A stretch of 64,000 nucleotides of DNA from Bifidobacterium sp. ESL0690 (GCF_029392315.1 NZ_CP113939.1:806001-870000); one strand, 5' to 3'; shown: positions 1 to 8,397, counted from the first letter of the stretch. Translations and numbers: made by a program. Notes: a model not told the origin generated them from the sequence alone.

Positions 1-338
1 CCGATGATTTGAGCGATATCCGCAAGCTTGAAGCCGCGTTTGCGTAATGAAGAAATCGTGCTGCGTGTCAACGTCGAAGCTTTTTCCTGTGCTTTCGCCG
101 CTTCGTCCCGTGCCTCGTGCAATTCGTTGATCATCTCGTCGTCTCGTTCGTCTCCAAGCCGGATTTCAAGGTGGACAGAACCAACCGGCTTACCAAGCGC
201 CTTCGCCGCGTCTCGAACCATGGAATCGACCTGGTCGAGGCGCCTGACTTGGGTAAAAAGTCCGGGACGTTCCGGAACTTCGATGGCCCACCATTTTCCG
301 GAACGCGTCGCGATTGCAGTGACGTTATTGCTTGCCAT
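1..338 (-). CDS. hicB: HicB-family antitoxin, partial (runs off window start)
   Basis: ATG start at 338 (reverse strand); the 3' end lies outside the window. The visible 112 residues start MASNNVTAIATRSGKWWAIE, a HicB-like fold in which the partly degraded RNase-H strand carries the WWAIEVPE motif. A helical linker rich in Glu/Ala follows (about residues 70-90). The last residues seen (SSLRKRGFKLADIAQIIG) look like the start of a helix-turn-helix. HicB antitoxins bind and block the HicA mRNA interferase and repress their own operon. The start overlaps the end of hicA by 14 bp, the usual hicAB coupling. Family assignment rests on the pairing as much as on the protein itself. Confidence 0.75.
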   Translation of the reverse strand, partial: MASNNVTAIATRSGKWWAIEVPERPGLFTQVRRLDQVDSMVRDAAKALGKPVGSVHLEIRLGDERDDEMINELHEARDEAAKAQEKASTLTRSTISSLRKRGFKLADIAQII

Positions 339-528
339 CCAAGTTCCTTTCGAAATATCTGATGATGCTGTTTGCCGTGATTTCGTTGATTTCTCGGTGA
401 CGGGGAATCGTACTCTGTGTGCTCCCGATAACGACAATCGTATGATTGCCGCCTTCGCGGAACGTGATGTCGAGGTTATGCAGGCGAGCGATTTCCCATA
501 ATCGTCTTTCCAGCTTCTTACGTTTCAC
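325..528 (-). CDS. hicA: HicA-like mRNA interferase toxin
   Basis: 67 residues from a GTG start at 528, with AAGGA eight bases upstream; an ATG two bases earlier is out of frame and stops at once. The protein has the HicA layout: a short basic N-terminal helix, then GGNHTIVVIG with the conserved Gly-x-His of the double-stranded-RNA-binding-like fold, then IPRH and a C-terminal helix ending the domain. HicA toxins cleave mRNA when not bound by HicB. Order (toxin first) and the 14-bp overlap with the antitoxin are typical. The catalytic His is taken to be that in GGNH. The gene is distinctly less GC-rich than proS, as is common for mobile toxin-antitoxin pairs. Confidence 0.8.
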   Translation of the reverse strand: MKRKKLERRLWEIARLHNLDITFREGGNHTIVVIGSTQSTIPRHREINEITANSIIRYFERNLDGKQ

Positions 529-555
529 ATTGTATTCCTTACCTATTGATATTTC

Positions 556-575
556 AATTCAATAACTATTGAATT
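556..575. promoter_or_regulatory. Palindromic operator candidate upstream of hicAB
   Basis: AATTCAATA-AC-TATTGAATT is a perfect inverted repeat with 9-bp arms and a 2-bp spacer. It lies 28 bp upstream of the hicA start codon in AT-rich DNA. HicB antitoxins with a C-terminal DNA-binding domain normally repress their own promoter, so this is the natural operator. The promoter hexamers themselves are not clear. Confidence 0.55.
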
Positions 576-681
576 TTGATTTGCCTGTTTTCTTGGCACC
601 GTTGGGTGGTTGATGGATTCGTGTTCCTTGTGCTATTCAAGGTAAAGCGTGAACATAGAAGGTAACAAGCCGGAACGGCTC

Positions 682-749
682 CTGTGGTCGAACGTTCGAG
701 GTCTCGGCGTGTTGTGGACACAATGTGCATGGCTGAACGCTTGTCCACA
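682..749 (+). repeat. Copy A of a 46-bp repeat, with DnaA-box-like motifs
   Basis: Positions 682-727 match positions 3922-3967 (reverse strand) at 41 of 46 bases. Within and beside it are TTGTCCACA at 741-749, a perfect actinobacterial-type DnaA box, and TGTGGACAC at 713-721, one mismatch in the reverse orientation. It sits 52-119 bp upstream of the proS start and reads in the same direction. CGAACGTTCG inside the repeat is itself palindromic. Confidence 0.6.
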
Positions 750-800
750 TTCGTTTCGGTAACGCCGTCAATGTCGGCTCGCGCGAATAATTTAGGAACC

Positions 801-2633
801 ATGACAAAAGCACTTCGTATGTCCACCCTGTTCCTGCGCACGCTGCGTGAGGACCCCGCCGACGCCGACGTCGATTCGGCGCGCCTGCTCCAGCGAGCCG
901 GCTATATCCGCAAGGCCGCGCCCGGTATCTGGACCTGGCTGCCGCTCGGCCTGAACGTCCTTAACAAAATCGAGGCCGTGGTCCGTGAGGAAATGAACGG
1001 CATCGGCGGTCAGGAAGTCCATTTCCCGGCTCTGCTGCCCAAGGAGCCATATGAGGCGACGCATCGCTGGGAAGAGTATGGCGAGAACATTTTCCGCCTG
1101 AAGGACCGCCACGAGGCCGATTATCTGCTCGCCCCGACCCACGAGGAAATGTTCACCTTGCTCGTCAAGGACATGTATTCCTCTTATAAGGATCTGCCGG
1201 TAACGCTCTACCAGATTCAGACCAAGTACCGCGACGAATTCCGTCCGCGCGCCGGCCTCGTGCGTGGCCGCGAGTTCATTATGGAAGACGGTTACTCTTT
1301 CACCATCGACGAGGACGGGCTGAAGAAGGCCTACGTCGAGGAGCGCGACGCTTACGAGCGCATCTTCAAGCGTCTCGATCTGGGCTATATCATGGTCCAC
1401 GCGGTTTCCGGTCCGATGGGCGGCTTCGAATCTCAGGAGTTCCTTTCGCCGATGGCCATTGGTGAGGATACCTTCGCCAAGGCTCCGAGCGGTAAGGCAT
1501 GGAACGTTGAAGCCCTTACCACTCCGGAAGTTCCTGCTATCGATTGCTCCAAGACTCCGGCGATGAGCTTGCGTGATCTGCCGGATGCCAAGACCATCGA
1601 CGAGATGGTCAGCCAGTGCAACGCGCTGTATCCTCGCGAAGACGGTCGTCAATGGGCGCAGACCGATATGCTCAAGAACGTCGTCATCACTGTCAAGCAT
1701 CCCGGTGAGCCCGATGATGAGAACGAGGACCATCGCAAGCCGTGGCGCGAGGTCGTCGTCGTGGCATTGCCCGGCGATCGTCAGATCGACATGAAGCGTC
1801 TCGAAGCGCAGTTCGCACCTGCCGAGATTGAAGAGGCCAACGAAGCCGATCTGAAGGCTCATCCCGAACTGGTCAAGGGCTATATCGGACCGTCCGTTTT
1901 GGGACCGCAGGCTCGCGTTGAGGGCTCCGCTATCAAGGATCCGGTTCGTTACCTTGTTGATGCACATATTGCCGAAGGCTCCGCATGGGTCACCGGCGGC
2001 GACAAGGACGGCGTTGACGCTTTCGACATGGTTTATGGCCGTGATTTCAAGGCTGACGGCACCGTCGAGGCGACTGAAGTCCGCGATGGTGACATGAGCC
2101 CGGACGGCTCCGGCCCGCTGAGCTTCGAGCGCGGTGTGGAAATCGGACAGGTCTTCCAGCTCGGTCTCAAGTATTCCGAGGCGCTCGGTTTGAAGGTCCT
2201 GAACCAGAACGGCAAGGCCGTGCCGGTATGGATGGGCAGCTACGGCATCGGTGTTTCGCGCGTCATGGCCTGCATCGCCGAAACCCATCACGACGAAAAG
2301 GGCCTGGCCTGGCCGGTCAATATCGCGCCTGCCGCCGTGCACGTCGTCGCAACAGGTAAGAAAGACGAGGCGTTCGATGGTGCCGAAAAGCTCGTCGAAG
2401 AGCTCGAAGCCAAGGGTCTCGAAGTCATCTACGACGACCGTAAGAAGGTCTCTCCGGGCGTCAAGTTCAAGGACGCCGAGCTGCTCGGCGTGCCGCTGGT
2501 CGCCGTGGTCGGCCGTGACTATCTCAACGATGGCACCATCGAGGTGCGTGATCGTAATGGCGAGAATGCAGTGAAGGTTCCGGCTGGCGAGGCCTCCGAA
2601 ACTCTGGCGCAACGTTACGCCGCGATGCTCTAA
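801..2633 (+). CDS. proS: Prolyl-tRNA synthetase
   Basis: 610 residues from ATG at 801 (MTKALRMSTLFLRTLRED); a longer upstream reading frame in the same phase is ignored because family members start here. Class II aminoacyl-tRNA synthetase that charges tRNA-Pro in the cytosol. Motif 2 is visible as RPRAGLVRGREFIMEDGYSF and motif 3 as GSYGIGVSRVMA near residue 478. The roughly 180-residue insertion between motifs 2 and 3 is the YbaK-like editing domain of bacterial-type (long) ProRS that clears Ala-tRNA-Pro. The C-terminal anticodon-binding domain runs from about residue 500. Monocistronic, with its own terminator. The first ATG has no strong ribosome site; ATG 819 is an alternative. Confidence 0.95.
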   Translation: MTKALRMSTLFLRTLREDPADADVDSARLLQRAGYIRKAAPGIWTWLPLGLNVLNKIEAVVREEMNGIGGQEVHFPALLPKEPYEATHRWEEYGENIFRLKDRHEADYLLAPTHEEMFTLLVKDMYSSYKDLPVTLYQIQTKYRDEFRPRAGLVRGREFIMEDGYSFTIDEDGLKKAYVEERDAYERIFKRLDLGYIMVHAVSGPMGGFESQEFLSPMAIGEDTFAKAPSGKAWNVEALTTPEVPAIDCSKTPAMSLRDLPDAKTIDEMVSQCNALYPREDGRQWAQTDMLKNVVITVKHPGEPDDENEDHRKPWREVVVVALPGDRQIDMKRLEAQFAPAEIEEANEADLKAHPELVKGYIGPSVLGPQARVEGSAIKDPVRYLVDAHIAEGSAWVTGGDKDGVDAFDMVYGRDFKADGTVEATEVRDGDMSPDGSGPLSFERGVEIGQVFQLGLKYSEALGLKVLNQNGKAVPVWMGSYGIGVSRVMACIAETHHDEKGLAWPVNIAPAAVHVVATGKKDEAFDGAEKLVEELEAKGLEVIYDDRKKVSPGVKFKDAELLGVPLVAVVGRDYLNDGTIEVRDRNGENAVKVPAGEASETLAQRYAAML

Positions 2634-2656
2634 AACATTAGAACAAAAACCAAATG

Positions 2657-2693
2657 TGGTCGTCTCCTATAACGGAGGCGGCCATATTTTTTT
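2657..2693 (+). terminator. Rho-independent terminator of proS
   Basis: TGGTCGTCTCC (2657-2667) pairs with GGAGGCGGCCA (2674-2684), two pairs being G-U, with a 6-nt loop, followed by TATTTTTTT. Confidence 0.85.
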
Positions 2694-2906
2694 GTGATAG
2701 AAAATAAATAAATCGTCGAAAAATATGGAAAAATTACCTAAATTCATATCAAAACGATGATTTAAATATGCAATCGAGCGCATTTTAGGTAAGATAAAAA
2801 TGTAAGACTCGGAATCGTATCGAAGAGCTGATGCCATTCCGACGTATCCAGATCGCTGCGAATTCGTCGAATGCATCCGCAGCGACGATTACGAAAGAAG
2901 AAATCA

Positions 2907-3755
2907 ATGCAGAATCTTACGGTTTTGGGCACTGGCGTCCTTGGTTCCCAGATTATTTTCCAGTCGGCCTATAAGGGCAAGGACGTTGTCGCCTACGATA
3001 TCAGTGATGAGATTTTGGCCGGACTTCCGGCGCGCTGGGAATATCTGAAGAAGCAGTACAAGCGTGATATTCCCGATGCCACCGATGAGAAGCTCGATGC
3101 CGCCGTCTCGCGCATCCGCACCACCGCCGATCTGAAGGACGCGGTCAAGGACGCGGACATCATCATCGAAGCCATTCCGGAGCGTCTCGACATCAAGCAG
3201 AGCACATGGGAGAAGGTCAGCAAGTATGCGCCGGACAAGACCGTGTTCTGCACCAATTCCTCCACGCTGCTGCCGAGCAAGATGGCGCCGTTCGTCGACC
3301 GTCCCGACAAGTTCCTGAGCCTGCACTTTGCCAACGAGATCTGGAAGTTCAACACCGGCGAGGTCATGGCTCAGCCGAAGACCGATCCGAAAGTGTTTGA
3401 AGAGGTCGCTGAATTCGCCGAGGAAATCGGCATGGTCCCGATTCGCATCAAGAAGGAGCAGCCGGGTTATGTGCTCAATTCGCTGCTGGTTCCGCTGCTC
3501 AACGCCGCCGCGGATCTGTGGGTGCGTGGTGTGGCCTCGTTCGAAGACATCGACAAGACCTGGCGCATCGCCACAGGCGCGCCCACCGGCCCGTTCCAGA
3601 TTTATGACACCGTTGGCATGATGACTCCCTACAACCTTTCCAAGGATTCGCCCGACCCCGTTCAGAAGGAGTTTGCGCGTCGCTTGAAGGAGGACTTCAT
3701 CGACAAGGGCAAGATGGGCAAGATCTCAGGTCATGGCTTCTGTGACTATGAGTGA
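2907..3755 (+). CDS. 3-hydroxyacyl-CoA dehydrogenase family protein
   Basis: 282 residues from ATG 2907, preceded by GAAAGAAG. The N-terminal Rossmann fold carries GTGVLGSQ (residues 8-15) for NAD. NSST (about residue 115) and LHFAN supply the conserved Ser and the catalytic His of short-chain 3-hydroxyacyl/3-hydroxybutyryl-CoA dehydrogenases. The C-terminal helical domain begins with PGYVLNSLL and ends with a lid rich in Lys. The length fits the family (about 280). The enzyme interconverts 3-hydroxyacyl-CoA and 3-ketoacyl-CoA, but no other beta-oxidation or butyrate gene is near and bifidobacteria are not known for either pathway, so the physiological substrate is unclear. Confidence 0.85.
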   Translation: MQNLTVLGTGVLGSQIIFQSAYKGKDVVAYDISDEILAGLPARWEYLKKQYKRDIPDATDEKLDAAVSRIRTTADLKDAVKDADIIIEAIPERLDIKQSTWEKVSKYAPDKTVFCTNSSTLLPSKMAPFVDRPDKFLSLHFANEIWKFNTGEVMAQPKTDPKVFEEVAEFAEEIGMVPIRIKKEQPGYVLNSLLVPLLNAAADLWVRGVASFEDIDKTWRIATGAPTGPFQIYDTVGMMTPYNLSKDSPDPVQKEFARRLKEDFIDKGKMGKISGHGFCDYE

Positions 3756-3877
3756 GTAGCTCCGAAGCGTGTGCACGCATTCATTATTTTCTTCAAATCC
3801 GATAGCGGCGCCGCTGTCGTTTTTGGCGATTCGGTTGATACACCGCTGTTTCTGACCTCTGTTATCCCTGTTACGTG

Positions 3878-3967
3878 TTGTGCACATTTCGGATTTCGCT
3901 GTGGATACTGCCTCGTTCGTCCACATTGCATCCACAACACGCCGAGGCCCCGAGCGTTCGACCACAG
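3878..3967. repeat. Copy B of the 46-bp repeat with a cluster of DnaA-box-like motifs
   Basis: This lies in the 390-bp gene-free gap 3756-4145. Positions 3922-3967, read on the reverse strand, repeat 682-727 (41/46). Four 9-mers close to the actinobacterial DnaA box lie within 59 bp: TTGTGCACA 3878-3886, TGTGGATAC 3900-3908 (reverse), TCGTCCACA 3917-3925 and GCATCCACA 3928-3936. Nothing else recognisable was seen in the rest of the gap. Confidence 0.6.
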
Positions 3968-4145
3968 TGCCCGGTTTGGCTTGAAAACCTGAGGTTCCGG
4001 CCTGCATACTGGAAGAACCGCGGGGTACGGTTGAGCTGGTTTCAGCGCCGGGATTTTTGCTGCATATGTGGCTGGGTTCCGTTGCCGGTGACGTATCCCG
4101 CAGTCCACCAACAGACGAACACAATTTCGCAAGGGAGCAGAGCCG

Positions 4146-4793
4146 ATGACGCAGCAAGGTACGGTGACGATTTCAGGGTTCATGGGCGCAGACCCGCAAA
4201 GTTTCGGCAAGGAAGGAGGTCCTGCCGCCGTCTCGTTCAGAATCGGTTGCACGACGAGGTATTTTAATCCAGCGGTCAATGAGTGGCGCGACCGTCCGAC
4301 GACGTGGATCGCAGTCAAGGTATTCCGTCAGTTGGCCGAGAACGTGTATTCGAGCCTGCACAAAGGTGATCCGGTCATCGCCACGGGAAATCTGGCGACC
4401 GAGGAATGGACTCGTGACGGTACGAAGCACAGCAAAATAGTGATGGAAGCAACCAGTGTCGGCCATGACCTGAGCTTCGGCACCTCGACATTCCGACGCG
4501 TGAAACTGAGCGGCAAGGAACAGGGGAACGCGCATAATTCGGGGGATGCAGGGCAGAGCCAGAATCAGAACGTGGCGGCCGGCAGCAGTGAGGCACAAGC
4601 CGATAAGCCAAACGGAGGCCAGAATCTGGGTTCAGACGACGGGAACAATAACCGGCAGGGCAGTGGAAGCAGCGGTCATAGCTCAAGCGGGAGTGTGGAA
4701 CCCGGAGACGAAGCCGGTGAAGACCCGTGGGATGCCAGCGAAGTCTTTGAAGGGCATGCCACGGCCGATCGCTTGGTGGCCTCTGTCGGATAA
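4146..4793 (+). CDS. ssb: Single-stranded DNA-binding protein (accessory SSB paralog)
   Basis: 215 residues from ATG 4146 with AAGGGAG upstream. The N-terminal OB fold (residues 1-115) shows the SSB pattern: VTISGFMGADP, WIAVKVFRQLAENVYSSLHKGDPVIATGNL and EWTRDGTKHSKIVMEA. Residues 120-200 are a low-complexity tail of Gly, Ser, Asn and Gln. The usual acidic DDDIPF-type C-terminal tip that recruits partner proteins is absent (the protein ends LVASVG), and the family-typical tail is instead acidic earlier (EPGDEAGEDPW). This suggests a second SSB rather than the replication one. The repeat with DnaA-like boxes lies about 180 bp upstream. Confidence 0.85.
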   Translation: MTQQGTVTISGFMGADPQSFGKEGGPAAVSFRIGCTTRYFNPAVNEWRDRPTTWIAVKVFRQLAENVYSSLHKGDPVIATGNLATEEWTRDGTKHSKIVMEATSVGHDLSFGTSTFRRVKLSGKEQGNAHNSGDAGQSQNQNVAAGSSEAQADKPNGGQNLGSDDGNNNRQGSGSSGHSSSGSVEPGDEAGEDPWDASEVFEGHATADRLVASVG

Positions 4794-4815
4794 TAAACGT
4801 GAATTGAATAAGAAA

Positions 4816-4848
4816 GTGGCCGGGGCACAATGGCTGTGCTCCGACCAC
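4816..4848. terminator. Hairpin between convergent ssb and pepO
   Basis: GTGGCCGGGGCACA (4816-4829) pairs with TGTGCTCCGACCAC (4835-4848) with one G-U and one mismatch; loop of 5. There is no T-run on either side, so it may act with Rho or as a two-way barrier. Confidence 0.5.
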
Positions 4849-4925
4849 AATATCGTCTCATCGTACTCAAGTAAGTCCCAGGCAATCGGTTATTGCATAT
4901 TGCCGTCGACTCGCTTGAGTATCGG

Positions 4926-7004
4926 CTACCAGATGGATACGCGCTCTTCGGGGGCAAGCCAGAGCTTGTTTTCCGGCTTGACGTCGAAGGCTTGATAATA
5001 GAGGTCAACGTTGCGCACGATGCCGTTGGTGCGGAACTCGGCAGGAGAGTGCGGATCGATTTGCAGGTACTGTTCCGTCAGCTCTTCGCGCTGGGCGGTG
5101 CGCCAGATGGAGGCGTAGCTCAGGAAGAAGCGCTGCAATCCGGTGTAACCGTCGATTTCCGGGGCGCTCGCCAGCGACACGGCTACCGCTTCCGGAGAGC
5201 CGTCTACCGGACGTCCGTCAGCCTTGTCGAGTGCGAAGGCGTAGGCCTTCAGGCTGATGTTGACGCCGCTGAGGTCGCCGATGTTCTCGCCGATGGTCAG
5301 CGCGCCGTTGACGTGCGAGGCCTGACTTAAATCGTCCGCATACTTTTCCTGAAGCTGGGAGGGGATGAATCCGTTGTATTGGTTAATCAAAGCTGTGGTG
5401 AGCTTCTGGAAGTTCGCTTTGTCGTCGGCACTCCACCAATCATTGAGCTTGCCGTCGCCGTCGTACTGGCTGCCTTGGTCGTCGAAACCGTGCCCGATTT
5501 CGTGGCCGATGACCGCGCCGATACCGCCGTAGTTGGCCGCGTCGTCCGCATCCGGGTTGAAGAACGGAGGCTGGAGGATGGCGGCGGGAAAGACGATGAC
5601 GTTCATGGAAGGCTCGTAGTAGGCGTTAACCGTCTGCGGGTTCATGAGCCATTCCTCGCGGTCGACGACCTGACCGACCTTGGAGAACTGGAATCCGGTC
5701 TCGTAGGCGACGGCGGCATTGAGGTCTTCCATCAGGCTCATTTCGGGCTTGATGTCAAGAGCGGTGTAGTCGCGCCAGTGATTGGTGTAGCCGATCATCG
5801 GAGTAAACTTTGAGAGCTTTTCGAGGGCCTTGGCCTTGGTCTCTTCGCCCAGCCAGTTGCTGCCGGAAATCGAAACACGGTAGGCCTCGATGATGTTAGC
5901 GACCAGCTGCTCCATCCGTTCCTTCGAGCTTTCGGGGAAGTGAAGGCGGACATATTCACGACCGACCTCTTCGCCGCAAATGCCGTTGACCAGTGAGACA
6001 CCGCGCTTCCAGCGGTCGCGCTGCTGCTTGGCGCCGGAAAGCACCTTGCCGTAGAAATCGAACTGGGTCTTGTCGAAATCGCTGCTCAATGTGCTGGAGG
6101 AACCGCTGATCATCGTCACGCGCGCCCACAGCTTCAGATCATCGAGGTCGCTCTGGTCCCAGAACTTGTCGAAACCGGAAAGGAAGCTCGGCTCGTGCAC
6201 AATGGTGCGGCTAAATGCTGCCGTGAGGTCCAATGGCTGGAACTTGGCGGCTGGCAGCTTATCATATGCGTCCTGCCAAGCGGAAAGGTATGAGGCGATA
6301 TCGAAGTGGGAGAGTGTCGAATCCAGCTCTGCGAAATTAGTTGGGTTGTAAGTTTTCTGAGAATCACGGGTGGCCACGTTGTCCCAGTGGTTCGAGGCGA
6401 TTTTGGTTTCAACTTCGAGGAAGTGCTTGGCATCGGCTTCACATTTCGCACTGTCACCGTAATTGGCCAGCATCAGAAGCTTCATGACCATGTGTACGTA
6501 CTGCTCGCGGATCGGCGCATAATGGTCCTCGCGATAATAGGCTTCGTCAGGCAGGCCGATGCCGCCTTGTTCGATATGCAGAATGTTGTGCTCTGGGTCA
6601 CCCGGATCGCCGTAGACACCGCAATCGAAGAAGTCGGGGCCGCCGAGCGTGCTCAGTTCGCCCAGAACTTTCGTCAGTTCCGCTTTGTCGGCGGCGTTGT
6701 CGATGCGATCGAGCGCGTCCTTAATGGGGCTGATGCCGGCTGCTTCGATGGCATCGGTGTCGAGGAATGCACGGTAAAGGCTCTGCGACTTGTGCGCCGG
6801 GCAGTTTTCGTCTTCCAGAATGTCGCGGATTTGGCTTTCAGCGTCTTCGGCGAGCTTGTCGAAAGCACCGTAACGCGAGCGGTCGTCGGGAAGTTCGTAA
6901 GTGTCGATCCACGGTCCGTTGACGAAGCGGAACAGGTCGTCGCCGGGGCTGATGGTGCTGGAGAATGAGGTCGTATCAAGGCCTGAAATCAAAGGTGTAG
7001 ACAT
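4926..7004 (-). CDS. pepO: M13-family (neprilysin-like) zinc metallopeptidase
   Basis: 692 residues from ATG 7004. The zinc motif HEIGH is at residues 501-505 in VIGHEIGHGFDDQGSQYD. The third ligand is in GENIGDLSG further on, and the substrate-binding NAYYEP motif precedes the zinc site. Length and domain order (helical N-terminal domain of about 400 residues, then the catalytic domain) match bacterial PepO endopeptidases, which cut oligopeptides. There is no signal peptide or N-terminal membrane segment, so it is likely cytosolic and processes imported peptides; an oligopeptide ABC system lies at 41-47 kb. Divergent from the DUF308 gene. The protein ends APEERVSIW, close to the family's C-terminal pattern but with no Cys. 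Confidence 0.93.
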   Translation of the reverse strand: MSTPLISGLDTTSFSSTISPGDDLFRFVNGPWIDTYELPDDRSRYGAFDKLAEDAESQIRDILEDENCPAHKSQSLYRAFLDTDAIEAAGISPIKDALDRIDNAADKAELTKVLGELSTLGGPDFFDCGVYGDPGDPEHNILHIEQGGIGLPDEAYYREDHYAPIREQYVHMVMKLLMLANYGDSAKCEADAKHFLEVETKIASNHWDNVATRDSQKTYNPTNFAELDSTLSHFDIASYLSAWQDAYDKLPAAKFQPLDLTAAFSRTIVHEPSFLSGFDKFWDQSDLDDLKLWARVTMISGSSSTLSSDFDKTQFDFYGKVLSGAKQQRDRWKRGVSLVNGICGEEVGREYVRLHFPESSKERMEQLVANIIEAYRVSISGSNWLGEETKAKALEKLSKFTPMIGYTNHWRDYTALDIKPEMSLMEDLNAAVAYETGFQFSKVGQVVDREEWLMNPQTVNAYYEPSMNVIVFPAAILQPPFFNPDADDAANYGGIGAVIGHEIGHGFDDQGSQYDGDGKLNDWWSADDKANFQKLTTALINQYNGFIPSQLQEKYADDLSQASHVNGALTIGENIGDLSGVNISLKAYAFALDKADGRPVDGSPEAVAVSLASAPEIDGYTGLQRFFLSYASIWRTAQREELTEQYLQIDPHSPAEFRTNGIVRNVDLYYQAFDVKPENKLWLAPEERVSIW

Positions 7005-7176
7005 GGCTCCACTGTATCGGCGTTCGCTGACAAGAAGCGGGAAAAGAATGAAGGAAAAACCGTGCGGGATTGGGTGGTTTTTATCGGGATTTGCTGCGGT
7101 TTCAGCAGCGATAAGGCGGTAGCAAAGGAATAGCTTTTATTTTTATCTGTTGAATGACATGGTAGTTGAATTGAAG

Positions 7177-7205
7177 TGCCGTCACATGATTTCATGGTGA
7201 CGGCA
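7177..7205 (+). promoter_or_regulatory. Hairpin in the leader of the DUF308 gene
   Basis: TGCCGTCAC (7177-7185) pairs with GTGACGGCA (7197-7205), with ATGA/TCAT able to extend the stem inward. It lies 19 bp before the start codon and just upstream of AAAAAGGAG; it could affect initiation or mRNA stability. Confidence 0.4.
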
Positions 7206-7224
7206 ACAAGAAAAAGGAGTCGAT

Positions 7225-8376
7225 ATGTCAGACGCCAATACCAATGAAAATGATTCGAACGTGAATGAGAATAGCGGCAACGATCAGGAACAGGCAACCA
7301 GCCAGTCCGCTGGCCAGCCGGAATATGGGGCTTATACGCCCAATGCCAACGCTATGAACGGGAATCCGAGCCAGCCCGGGAACGGCAATACCTACTCACA
7401 GAACGCAGGCCAGGGCAGCCAGAATTACGGCCAATATGTCGGCAATCAAGGTAGCGCTCCGCAGGGCGGACCGAACGGTAATCCGTACGTCTATAACGGT
7501 CAAGGGCAGAACCCGAACCAGGCTCCGTACAATGGACAGGGTCAGAATGCCAACCCGAATCAGGCTCCATACAGCGGCTATGGTCCCAACGGTTACGGTC
7601 CGTATGCCAACAATCCCAACCAGTATGGTCAGCAGTATCAGAACGGCAATGCCTACGCTGCCGGTAACCAATATGCCAACGCCAACCAGAGCAGCCAGTA
7701 CCAATACGCGCAGAACGGCCAGCAGCAAGCCGGCAACGGTGGCCCCGCAGTCAACGGCAACCATTTCAACCCCCGCTCTGCCGAGCCTGGCAGCAACGAA
7801 TGGTGGCGCATGAACCCCTTCAAGCTGGCTGAGGAGTGGCTGCCGAACCAAGCGAAGAAAACCATCCGTATCGTCTACGGCGTGGTCGGAATCGTTGCTC
7901 TTTTGCTCGGCCTGGCCCTGCTGATCTGGCCAGGCAAGACGCTGGTGGCCGTGGCCATCGTTTTGGGTGCCTATTTCGTGGTTTCCGGCGTCATCCGCGT
8001 CATCGGCGCCATCGTAGAAAACGGGCTGCCGGGCGGTTGGCGCGTGCTTGACATTCTCGTCGGTCTGCTTCTGGTGATTGGTGGTGTGATTATGCTCAAG
8101 AACACTGCGATTTCCACGGCTTTGCTCACGATTCTGGTCACGCTTACCGTCGGCATCGGCTGGATTATGGAAGGCATCATGGCGCTCGTGGAAACATGGC
8201 GTCTGCCGAAGTCCGGCTGGGCCATTTTCTACGCCATCATCTCCATCCTCGCCGGTATCGTCGTCCTGTTCTCTCCGTTCGCTTCGGTTATCATCCTGGT
8301 CGTTTTCGCCGGAATCGCCATGGTGGTCATGGGTATCCTTGCCATCATCCGTGCCTTCCGTTTCGGCAAGAACTGA
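7225..8376 (+). CDS. DUF308 (HdeD-like) membrane protein with N/Q/Y/G-rich N-terminal region
   Basis: 383 residues from ATG 7225 with AAGGAG upstream. Residues 1-180 are low complexity, almost only Asn, Gln, Gly, Tyr, Ala and Pro, with repeats such as NPNQAPYNGQGQN and NPNQAPYSGYGPN. Residues about 205-383 carry six predicted membrane helices in two sets of three, the DUF308/HdeD architecture (VVGIVALLLGLALLIWPGKTLV is the first helix). HdeD proteins are linked to acid stress in enterobacteria; the role here is unknown. The long hydrophilic tail should face the cytosol because there is no signal peptide. Function is not assigned beyond the family. Confidence 0.8.
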   Translation: MSDANTNENDSNVNENSGNDQEQATSQSAGQPEYGAYTPNANAMNGNPSQPGNGNTYSQNAGQGSQNYGQYVGNQGSAPQGGPNGNPYVYNGQGQNPNQAPYNGQGQNANPNQAPYSGYGPNGYGPYANNPNQYGQQYQNGNAYAAGNQYANANQSSQYQYAQNGQQQAGNGGPAVNGNHFNPRSAEPGSNEWWRMNPFKLAEEWLPNQAKKTIRIVYGVVGIVALLLGLALLIWPGKTLVAVAIVLGAYFVVSGVIRVIGAIVENGLPGGWRVLDILVGLLLVIGGVIMLKNTAISTALLTILVTLTVGIGWIMEGIMALVETWRLPKSGWAIFYAIISILAGIVVLFSPFASVIILVVFAGIAMVVMGILAIIRAFRFGKN

Positions 8377-8397
8377 TAGCGACATCTGAAAGCCGGT

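Noticed and set aside
686..700. LexA (SOS) box at the CGAACGTTCG palindrome
   Set aside because: The Gram-positive LexA box needs four bases between GAAC and GTTC; here there is no spacing.
792..2612. 606-residue open frame on the reverse strand of proS
   Set aside because: Mirror of a highly GC-biased real gene; no ribosome site, no family motif, while the forward frame is unmistakable ProRS.
3771..3992. 73-residue frame in the gap after the dehydrogenase
   Set aside because: No ribosome site; it is crossed by the conserved 46-bp repeat and DnaA-like boxes, which better explain the sequence.
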